Notes under the pieces: generated by a model
The model's input: the letters and a program-made list of their open reading frames with translations, nothing else
What the model was told of the DNA's origin: nothing
Database searches by the model: none
Program-made: the position numbers and the translations under genes
Assembly: GCA_021791235.1 (NCBI GenBank)
Contig: JAJYXA010000149.1
Location: 1 to 10,080, forward strand
Direction: 5' to 3'
DNA from: Pseudomonadota bacterium
GTDB lineage: Bacteria; Pseudomonadota; Gammaproteobacteria; Burkholderiales; Thiobacillaceae
Length of the DNA stretch: 10,080 nucleotides
Shown: piece by piece, positions 1-6,679 of the stretch
How the letters are laid out: every line of letters starts with the position of its first letter
How positions within the stretch are numbered: position 1 is the stretch's first letter

Positions 1-1
1 G

Positions 2-214
2 TTCTCGCTGGCTCAATACGCTTTCTCCGATCCCGACCGTGTCATTGCCGAAGACCTGGCCCACAGCAAAATGGAGCAACGCTATTTTTGTTTTGGCGAG
101 GTGAATGGCGGCATCCTCACCGTCCGCTTTACTTATCGCGGCGGTGTCATTCGCATCTTTGGCGCCGGTTACTGGCGGAAAGGCAAGGCAATTTATGAAC
201 GCGAAAACGAGTAA
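2..214 (+). CDS. brnT: BrnT-family toxin, 5'-truncated by window edge
   Basis: The visible 70 residues are the C-terminal part of a BrnT-like protein; the start lies left of the window. Known for the family: BrnT is a small RelE-fold ribonuclease, neutralised by BrnA, that inhibits translation. Seen here: the characteristic stretches FSDPDR near the start, ILTVRFTYR in the middle, and the family-typical C-terminal block RIFGAGYWRKGKAIYERE. The frame is open from base 2 to the TAA at 212-214. It overlaps the downstream antitoxin gene by 20 bases, the toxin-first order typical of brnTA operons, so the two are probably cotranscribed and translationally linked. Nothing visible suggests it is broken, but its missing N-terminus cannot be judged. 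Family assignment rests on remembered motifs. Confidence 0.85.
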   Translation, partial: FSLAQYAFSDPDRVIAEDLAHSKMEQRYFCFGEVNGGILTVRFTYRGGVIRIFGAGYWRKGKAIYERENE

Positions 215-497
215 AGCGAGTTTCACTAAAATAAAATACAGCGATGAGCCCATCGAGGCAAAAGTCATTCGGGATTTTCTCCCTCCGCCCGAGGAACTTG
301 CGTTTCGCGAGGAAGGCGTAAAAGTCACGATCGCGCTCAGCAAGAAGAGCGTGGAATTCTTCAAATCCGAGGCGGCGAAACACCACACCCAGTATCAGCG
401 CATGATTCGCAAGCTCATCGACAGCTATGTGGACACTTATGCGGAGCCTCCGGGCGCTCGCCCGACTCGGACCACCCGCAAGCGCTCGACCGTTTAG
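195..497 (+). CDS. brnA: BrnA-like CopG/ribbon-helix-helix antitoxin
   Basis: A 100-residue antitoxin that should bind and neutralise the upstream BrnT toxin and autorepress the operon. The ATG at 195 is chosen because AAGG at 185-188 lies six bases upstream and the protein then begins MNAKTSK; a longer in-frame extension to 105 would run deep into brnT. Residues about 45-80 carry the ribbon-helix-helix pattern: a beta strand VKVTIALS followed by two helices with a central turn (KHHTQY, then QRMIRKLIDSYV). An acidic and proline-containing N-terminal part (DEPIEAKVIRDFLPPPEEL) is the likely toxin-binding segment. The C-terminal tail is basic (TRTTRKRS). AAA and other A-rich codons are more frequent here than in the nir genes to the right, which fits a mobile accessory gene. 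BrnA is the best name; another CopG subfamily is possible. Confidence 0.82.
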   Translation: MNAKTSKASFTKIKYSDEPIEAKVIRDFLPPPEELAFREEGVKVTIALSKKSVEFFKSEAAKHHTQYQRMIRKLIDSYVDTYAEPPGARPTRTTRKRSTV

Positions 498-499
498 CC

Positions 500-534
500 T
501 GCGTAGGGTGGGCTGAATGAAACGAAGCCCAACA
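500..534. repeat. REP-like hairpin repeat downstream of brnA
   Basis: Arms TGGGCT (509-514) and AGCCCA (526-531) form a 6-bp perfect inverted repeat around an 11-base loop, flanked by GCGTAGGG and ACA. The overall shape resembles a dispersed hairpin (GTAGGGTGGGCT...AGCCCAACA) that I recall from many proteobacterial genomes. There is no T-run after the stem, so it is not a classical intrinsic terminator. It marks the boundary between the two toxin-antitoxin modules. That it is repetitive is from memory; only one copy lies in the window. Confidence 0.5.
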
Positions 535-606
535 CTCTCCAGCACGATGCAAGACCAGCCGAATTCAAGCGGTGACAAAAGGCGCACACCGGCGTAGCAT
601 CGGCTC

Positions 607-898
607 ATGAAGCCATTTCGCTGGAGGCCGGAGAAAAACGAGACACTCAGGGCAGACCGGGGCGTTTCGTTCGAGCGCATTGTGCGCGGTCGAATCCGGT
701 GGCTTGCCGGATATCCTGGCCCACCCGAACCAGGCGAAATATCCCAGGCAGCGCGTGCTGGTCATCGCGTGCGACGACTACGCCTATCTGGTGCCGTTTG
801 TCGAAGAGGAGGATTATTTCTTTCTCAAGACCGCGATCCCAAGCCGCAAGGCGACGCGGGACTGTCTGAATCAAGGTGAAGCCGATGCCGAAAATTGA
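607..898 (+). pseudogene. BrnT-like toxin gene with internal frameshift
   Basis: Two reading frames together spell one small toxin. Frame one from ATG 607 gives MKPFRWRPEKNETL and then RGVSFERIV. The next frame, from about 683, gives AVESGGLPDILAHPNQAKYP, then VPFVEEEDYFFLK and IPSRKATRD, ending at the TGA at 896-898. The join falls between about 679 and 690 and needs either one extra base or two missing bases. Reconstructed, the product is about 96 residues, a plausible full length for small BrnT-like toxins, which I recall with very similar C-terminal motifs. The 3' end overlaps the antitoxin gene at 885. As written, translation from 607 reads out of frame to 879. I see no slippery heptamer at the join, so a real mutation or a sequencing error is likelier than programmed frameshifting. 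Subfamily assignment is uncertain. Confidence 0.72.
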
Positions 899-1220
899 CG
901 GCTTCGAACTCGAAATCCTGGGTACCTATGAACAAGGCAAACTGAAATCCGTTGCCACCAAGGCTGAACTCGCGAAGCTCAAGGCAGCCGCGCGTGCGAC
1001 TGCGATCAAGGATCGCCGGGTCAGTATCCGGCTTTCCTCCGGCGACCTGAGCGACATTCAGGTGAAGGCGCTTGAGGAAGGGGTGCCGTATCAAATGCTC
1101 ATCGCCAGCGTGCTGCACAAATACGTGACGGGTCGTTTGACCGAACAACCCGAACATGGCACCAAGCGCCCCGCGGCCAAGCGCCGCGCCACGTCAGGCA
1201 AAGATGGTTCGCTTCGGTAA
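885..1220 (+). CDS. Antitoxin of the second toxin-antitoxin module (CopG-like)
   Basis: A 111-residue protein of a widespread antitoxin family, recognised by KLKSVATKAELAKLKAAAR, then KDRRVSIRLSSGDLSDIQ and VPYQMLIASVLHKYVTGRL. The strand-helix-helix order at about residues 45-85 is ribbon-helix-helix-like, so it should bind operator DNA and the toxin encoded just upstream. ATG 885 is preferred because AAGG at 873-876 sits eight bases upstream; a GTG at 876 would add three residues. The gene overlaps the end of the toxin frame by 14 bases, typical of a toxin-antitoxin operon. After TGRL the tail is long and basic (KRPAAKRRATSGKDG), probably an extension caused by loss of the original stop or simple drift. 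The reading frame is intact although the toxin gene is broken, so this may be a solitary antitoxin. Confidence 0.8.
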   Translation: MPKIDGFELEILGTYEQGKLKSVATKAELAKLKAAARATAIKDRRVSIRLSSGDLSDIQVKALEEGVPYQMLIASVLHKYVTGRLTEQPEHGTKRPAAKRRATSGKDGSLR

Positions 1221-1242
1221 CGGTGCCACCCCTTCGCATAGC

Positions 1243-1449
1243 GTGAAACTCGCCGACCCCGCATTATTCAGACAACAGGTGCCGATCGGCGGCGACTGGC
1301 GCGACGCCTGCCAAAACCCGCGCGCAAAGCTTGCGTCGCTGGTTCGACCTGATCCTCGCCCACCGCGACGATCTCGCCGCGATCATGGTGTCCGAGCAGG
1401 GCAAGCCGCTTGCCGAGGCGCGCGGCGAACTCGGTCTATGCCGCGAGGC
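1243..1449 (+). pseudogene. gabD: gabD-like succinate-semialdehyde dehydrogenase remnant
   Basis: The fragment matches the N-terminus of NAD(P)-dependent succinate-semialdehyde dehydrogenase as I know it from GabD. From GTG 1243 it reads VKLADPALFRQQVPIGGDWRDA, the usual first two dozen residues. Then, in another frame from about 1319, it reads RAQSLRRWFDLILAHRDDLA followed by EQGKPLAEARGEL, which in GabD lies some 40 residues further on. A further one-base shift near 1435 would restore the expected YAA at 1437-1445, after which similarity stops. So the piece has an internal deletion, a frame change and a 3' truncation, and lacks the Rossmann core and catalytic Cys/Glu. It cannot make an enzyme. 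It lies between the antitoxin and the convergent dnr gene and marks an old rearrangement. Confidence 0.72.
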
Positions 1450-1470
1450 ACGCCATGCCGAGATTGCTCT

Positions 1471-2151
1471 TCAGCTCAAACGCCGCAATGCTTCGATATC
1501 GTTGAGCACAATGGTGTCGTCGTGCACGTCGATCAGATGTTCGCTACGCAGCTTGGCCAGGGCGCGGGACAGTGTCTCCGGCCGGATGCCCAGGCGCGAG
1601 GCGATGATGTGCTTGGGCATCAATAATCGCACGCTGGGCGAGGCCGCCACCCCTTGCGGCAACTGCTCCAGCAGGTAGCCAATCACCCGCTGTGCGCCAC
1701 TGTGCAGGGTCAGGTTGTCGATCTCGTTGATCAGCCCGTGCATGCGCCGGCTCATGCTCGACAACAGCCGCAGGCACAGGTCTCCGTTGCCGCGAAGTAG
1801 CCCTAGGAAATGCCGGTTATCCAGCGCCGCCAATCGGGTTGCCTCAAGTGCCCGTGCGTAGACCGGGTAGCGTCCACCCATGAACATCGCCGCTTCGGCA
1901 AAATAGTGTCCGCACTGCACCAGGTCCATCACCTTCTCTTCGCCGCTCGGTGCCACGCGACACAACTTGACGACCCCCGACAGGACAAAGAAAAAATGGG
2001 TGCATGGATCGCCCTGGTCGAAGAGGCACTCGCCCGGCGTCAGTGTGCGAACGGTGGCATGCGCCAACACCGCGTCGAATTCCGGCTCCGCCAATGCGGC
2101 CAGGAGGTAGCCGTCCTTGAGTTGCTGTATGTCCGGGATGCCGATATTCAT
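1471..2151 (-). CDS. dnr: Dnr/FNR-type Crp-family transcription regulator
   Basis: A 226-residue Crp/FNR-superfamily activator, the same size as Pseudomonas Dnr. Residues about 18-125 form the cyclic-nucleotide-like sensor beta-roll (ECLFDQGDPC, FFFVLSGVVKL), a long dimerisation helix follows at about 126-150, and residues 178-200 are the helix-turn-helix. The recognition helix contains PETLSRAL with Glu192, Ser195 and Arg196, the E-x-x-S-R signature that reads TTGA half-sites in FNR and Dnr. There is no N-terminal cysteine cluster, so it should not carry an oxygen-sensing 4Fe-4S centre; Dnr proteins sense nitric oxide through heme. Start ATG 2151 avoids coding through the box at 2179-2192. 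It is divergent from the thioredoxin/nirI unit and probably activates that unit and nirS. The dnr name is by context and clade; nnrR-like naming is possible. Confidence 0.87.
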   Translation of the reverse strand: MNIGIPDIQQLKDGYLLAALAEPEFDAVLAHATVRTLTPGECLFDQGDPCTHFFFVLSGVVKLCRVAPSGEEKVMDLVQCGHYFAEAAMFMGGRYPVYARALEATRLAALDNRHFLGLLRGNGDLCLRLLSSMSRRMHGLINEIDNLTLHSGAQRVIGYLLEQLPQGVAASPSVRLLMPKHIIASRLGIRPETLSRALAKLRSEHLIDVHDDTIVLNDIEALRRLS

Positions 2152-2178
2152 GGCCGACAGTGTATCGCAACCGGGCGG

Positions 2179-2192
2179 TTGACCTAAATCAA
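2179..2192. promoter_or_regulatory. FNR/DNR box in dnr/thioredoxin divergent region
   Basis: TTGACCTAAATCAA matches the palindromic FNR/DNR consensus TTGAT-N4-ATCAA in 9 of 10 fixed positions. Its centre (2185.5) is 41.5 bases upstream of position 2227, and GACAAT at 2215-2220 is a fitting -10 hexamer for a start there, the classic class II activator layout for the plus-strand thioredoxin/nirI unit. On the minus strand the centre is only about 34.5 bases from the dnr ATG, too close for class II activation of dnr with a normal leader, so binding may instead repress dnr or leave it unaffected. Confidence 0.8.
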
Positions 2193-2214
2193 GGCGTGGC
2201 ATCCAATGCCGCCA

Positions 2215-2220
2215 GACAAT
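2215..2220 (+). promoter_or_regulatory. Putative -10 element for thioredoxin-like/nirI unit
   Basis: GACAAT agrees with TATAAT in four of six positions, and its position predicts a transcript start near 2227, exactly 41.5 bases from the centre of the upstream FNR/DNR box. No good -35 is needed in this activator class because the box overlaps it. It is a positional inference from one match. Confidence 0.45.
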
Positions 2221-2258
2221 GGGCCGCATTTCCATCAACCCCTGGATTTCGATCCGCC

Positions 2259-2519
2259 ATGAGAATCGAACTGCTCGTCACTACGCCATGCTCCATCTGC
2301 CAACAGGCGCAGGCGGTGTGGGAGCGGATAGCGGCCGAGCAAAACGTTCCGCTTCACGTCATCGACGTCGCCCATCCGGAAGGCGAAGCGCTCATGACGC
2401 GCCTGGCGCTGAAAACAGTGCCTGCCGTCGTCGTCAACGGCAAGCTCAGCGGCATTGGCGTACCAAGCAAAGAGGACGCCGAGCGAATCATCGGGACGAT
2501 CGGTTTACGCGGCGAATGA
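2259..2519 (+). CDS. Small thioredoxin/glutaredoxin-fold protein (CSIC motif)
   Basis: An 86-residue protein with a beta-alpha-beta start (MRIELLVTTPC), a CxxC redox motif Cys-Ser-Ile-Cys at residues 11-14 at the head of helix 1, and the cis-proline strand KTVPAVVVNGKLSGIG about forty residues later, all standard for a minimal thioredoxin fold. No signal peptide or membrane segment is visible, so it should be cytoplasmic. ATG 2259 is used because the in-frame extension to 2160 would run back through the FNR/DNR box. It is the first gene after that box and is followed within a few bases by the nirI-like gene, so it is likely part of the denitrification regulon. Possible roles are thiol reduction or handling of nitrosylated thiols for the neighbouring machinery; this is inference. 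It is not a standard member of described nir clusters that I recall. Confidence 0.78.
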   Translation: MRIELLVTTPCSICQQAQAVWERIAAEQNVPLHVIDVAHPEGEALMTRLALKTVPAVVVNGKLSGIGVPSKEDAERIIGTIGLRGE

Positions 2520-2523
2520 GCTT

Positions 2524-4416
2524 GTGATTTCATCATCCTGGGCTATTCCGCTGCAAACAGTTCGGCCGTGGCTGGCCGTTGGAGACGTCCGGCTAATTGA
2601 TGCGCCATGCGCCACGGTTGACAAGCCGCGCCGCGACCCCGCAAACACAAGACGGGAGGCCTCCGTTAGACAGCGTGACCCGCGCCCCGTCTGGAAGACA
2701 CTTCTCTGCTTGCTGCTCCTGTTCGCCGCGCTACCCTTGGCCCGCGCGGATATCGCAGCCACCTATCCGCAGGTGCGCACCCTGTTTCCGGCCGCCGACC
2801 GGTTCGGTGAGGTCGAAGGCAATCCCCCTGCCGCACCCGTCTACCGAAACGACCAACTGATCGGCTACGCATTTCTCACCGCGGAAATAATCCGCATCCC
2901 GGCCTATTCCGGCCGGCCGGTCAATGTGCTGGTGGGCATCGATACCGAGGGACGCATCGCGGGCGCGCGCATCGTTCAGCATGAAGAACCGATTCTCGCC
3001 GCCGGCGTGAGTGAAGCGCGGTTGGCGAAATACGTCGATCAGTATCGCGGCAAACCGGCGAGCAACCGCATCGTCGTCGGCGAGCAACGCGAAGGTTATG
3101 CCACGGTCGAGGCCATCTCCGGGGCCACCATCACCGTCATGGTGGTCAATGCCACCATCACCCGTGCCGTCAAAAGGGTGGCGGAATCCCGAGGCATCCA
3201 GCCCGCGGAGACGGAAGCCCGGCCCCATGCGGCGATCGCCGCGCCGCAAGCGGCCGCCCCGCCCCGGCCGACACGTGCGGCGGAAGCCGGACCGGCGCGA
3301 ACGGTCGGCCCTCCGTCGGCCGCTGCGCCGGTGTCGCGTGCGGTCACCCCGGCCCCCGCACCGCCGCCGGTCGCCGCGGCCCCCTCCATCGTGCCCCCGG
3401 CATTCGCGGGAGAAGCCGGTGATGAGGATCCCATGTGGCTCACCCTGTGGACACAGCGCAAGCTGGAGATCGCCTTGCTGCTGTCGGGCCTGATCCTGCT
3501 AACCGGCATCCTGCTGTTCCAGGATTACCTGGCCCAACGTCCGCGCCTCTTGCATCGGGTTCGCTTGGGTTTTCTTCTCTACACTCTGTTTTTCATCGGC
3601 TGGTACGCCCTGGGCCAGTTGTCCATCATCAACGTGCTGACCTTCGTGCAGGCGCTTATGCATCAGTTCAGCTGGGACACCTTCCTCATCGATCCGATGC
3701 TGTTCCTGCTGTGGTCCTTCGTCGCGGTCACGCTGCTGCTGTGGGGACGCGGCGTCTACTGCGGCTGGCTGTGTCCCTTCGGCGCCTTGCAGGAACTCGC
3801 CTTCCAGCTCGCACGCAAGCTCGGCCTGCCGTTTTTCGAGATCCCCCATGTGGTGCACGAGCGCCTGCTGGCACTCAAATTCGTCATTCTGCTGGCCCTG
3901 TTCGGACTGTCCCTGCAATCCATGGGCTGGGCCATTCGGGCAGCCGAAATCGAACCGTTCAAGACGGTCATCGCGCTACGCTTTCAACGCGAATGGGGCT
4001 ATGTGGCCTTTGCCCTGGGGGTGATCGCCCTCACCGCCTTCAACCGCAAGTTCTACTGCAAATACGTTTGCCCGCTCGGCGCCTCGCTCATCATCCCCGG
4101 CCGTTTCCATTCCTTCGAATGGCTGCGCCGGCGCAAGGAATGCGGAAAACCCTGCCAGATCTGCGCGATGGAATGCGAGGTCCAGGCCATCCGCCCCACG
4201 GGCGAAATTGTCATCAACGAATGCCATCATTGTCTCGACTGCCAGGTGACCTACTACAACAATCGCAAATGCGTCCCTCTGGTCGAGAAGCGCAAGCGCC
4301 GGGAGCGTGGCGGGCGGGCGGGCGAAATGGCCAGGGAGAGGGAAGAAACCCTCAGCGCTTCGCGGCTGGAGGATATTCCGCTCACCGTGAAGCCGCCATC
4401 CGGGCCGCATGGCTAG
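2524..4416 (+). CDS. nirI: NosR/NirI-family membrane flavo-iron-sulfur protein
   Basis: Numbering is from GTG 2524 (630 residues). A hydrophobic stretch at about 58-70 ending in LARA is a signal sequence with cleavage near residue 75. A periplasmic FMN-binding domain follows, with the Ser-Gly-Ala-Thr covalent FMN motif at 199-202. Residues about 225-299 are an Ala/Pro-rich linker. Then come several membrane segments from about 315, two CxxxCP motifs (Cys413/Cys417 and Cys512/Cys516), and a C-terminal ferredoxin-like region with Cys540, 544, 547, 551 and Cys567, 570, 573, 583 for two 4Fe-4S clusters. The family supports nosZ or nirS expression and electron supply; position beside nirS favours NirI. 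The start is uncertain: no ATG, GTG or TTG lies between 2524 and the signal core, so the N-terminus would carry about 55 extra residues. A TTG at 2455 is a less likely alternative. Confidence 0.85.
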   Translation: MISSSWAIPLQTVRPWLAVGDVRLIDAPCATVDKPRRDPANTRREASVRQRDPRPVWKTLLCLLLLFAALPLARADIAATYPQVRTLFPAADRFGEVEGNPPAAPVYRNDQLIGYAFLTAEIIRIPAYSGRPVNVLVGIDTEGRIAGARIVQHEEPILAAGVSEARLAKYVDQYRGKPASNRIVVGEQREGYATVEAISGATITVMVVNATITRAVKRVAESRGIQPAETEARPHAAIAAPQAAAPPRPTRAAEAGPARTVGPPSAAAPVSRAVTPAPAPPPVAAAPSIVPPAFAGEAGDEDPMWLTLWTQRKLEIALLLSGLILLTGILLFQDYLAQRPRLLHRVRLGFLLYTLFFIGWYALGQLSIINVLTFVQALMHQFSWDTFLIDPMLFLLWSFVAVTLLLWGRGVYCGWLCPFGALQELAFQLARKLGLPFFEIPHVVHERLLALKFVILLALFGLSLQSMGWAIRAAEIEPFKTVIALRFQREWGYVAFALGVIALTAFNRKFYCKYVCPLGASLIIPGRFHSFEWLRRRKECGKPCQICAMECEVQAIRPTGEIVINECHHCLDCQVTYYNNRKCVPLVEKRKRRERGGRAGEMAREREETLSASRLEDIPLTVKPPSGPHG

Positions 4417-4435
4417 GGCGCGAAAGCACCGCGCC
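4417..4435. other. GC-rich hairpin just after nirI
   Basis: GGCGCG (4417-4422) and CGCGCC (4430-4435) form a perfect 6-bp stem with a seven-base loop, starting at the first base after the nirI stop codon. It lacks a T-run, so it is at best a weak or Rho-assisted terminator, or an RNA 3'-end stabiliser separating nirI from the nirS promoter. Confidence 0.45.
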
Positions 4436-4454
4436 AGGGCAGCAATACGGCCAG

Positions 4455-4468
4455 TTGACCTAGATCAA
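4455..4468 (+). promoter_or_regulatory. FNR/DNR box of the nirS promoter
   Basis: TTGACCTAGATCAA matches TTGAT-N4-ATCAA in 9 of 10 fixed positions and, with the following GG, differs from the box at 2179 at only one of 16 bases. Its centre is 4461.5; a start at about 4503 gives class II spacing of -41.5. It sits in the 128-base gap between nirI and nirS, 77 bases upstream of the ATG. The activator is most likely the Dnr encoded in this window. Confidence 0.87.
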
Positions 4469-4488
4469 GGACGGCCATAGGCCGGATG

Positions 4489-6281
<1,793 letters not shown>

Positions 6282-6289
6282 GCGGGCAA

Positions 6290-6314
6290 GGCAGGGCGGA
6301 CCATCCGCACTGCC
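6290..6314. other. Stem-loop between nirS and nirC
   Basis: GGCAG-G-GCGGA pairs with TCCGC-A-CTGCC around a CCA loop: ten of eleven positions pair, with one internal G/A mismatch. It starts nine bases after the nirS stop and lies 32 bases before the nirC ATG. No T-run follows, so full termination is unlikely. The likely role, by inference, is partial termination or protection of the nirS mRNA 3' end, lowering expression of nirC to nirJ relative to nirS. Confidence 0.7.
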
Positions 6315-6346
6315 ACTCACCGCGCCACAAACCGGCACAAGAACAG

Positions 6347-6679
6347 ATGCGACACAGACTGATACCCGGGATCATGTTTGCGGCCTTTTCGACCGGAGCT
6401 TTCGCCGACGCGCCACCCCTCAGCCAGACACGGCAGAGCGAACTCATTCGCTTCGTGCGCCAGGACTGCGGCTCCTGCCACGGCCTGCACCTCACCGGCG
6501 GCCTCGGCCCCGCGCTCACGCCGGCATCACTCAAGGACAAACCCGCCGACGTACTGATCGGCACCATTCTGCACGGACGGCCCGGTACCGCCATGCCGCC
6601 GTGGAATCGTTTCGTCTCCGAATCCGAAGCGGCATGGATCGTGGATGCACTGCATCAAGGCTTTCCCGATGCGCACTAG
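6347..6679 (+). CDS. nirC: NirC, periplasmic monoheme cytochrome c
   Basis: A 110-residue small c-type cytochrome. Residues 1-20 form a signal peptide (GIMFAAFSTGAFA) exporting it to the periplasm. Cys41-Gly-Ser-Cys44-His45 binds heme c and Met83 in TAMPPWNRF is the probable sixth ligand. NirC homologues work with cytochrome cd1 maturation and can donate electrons to NirS. It follows the hairpin after nirS, and its last 11 bases overlap the start of nirF, suggesting coupled translation. No strong ribosome site precedes it. No nirM or nirT cytochrome gene is visible, so NirC may also be the local electron donor; that is inference. Confidence 0.92.
   Translation: MRHRLIPGIMFAAFSTGAFADAPPLSQTRQSELIRFVRQDCGSCHGLHLTGGLGPALTPASLKDKPADVLIGTILHGRPGTAMPPWNRFVSESEAAWIVDALHQGFPDAH

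Noticed and set aside
676..700. Programmed ribosomal frameshift in the second toxin
   Set aside because: No slippery heptamer and no clear downstream stimulatory hairpin were found at the frame change; mutation or sequencing error is simpler.
1331..1678. Small plus-strand frame containing the dehydrogenase-like stretch
   Set aside because: Only its first 35 codons are gabD-like; the remainder is antisense to dnr, so it is not a gene of its own.
3435..4463. 342-codon plus-strand frame within nirI
   Set aside because: Alternate frame of nirI; its translation is Arg/Pro/His-rich and shows none of the membrane or cysteine motifs seen in the nirI frame.
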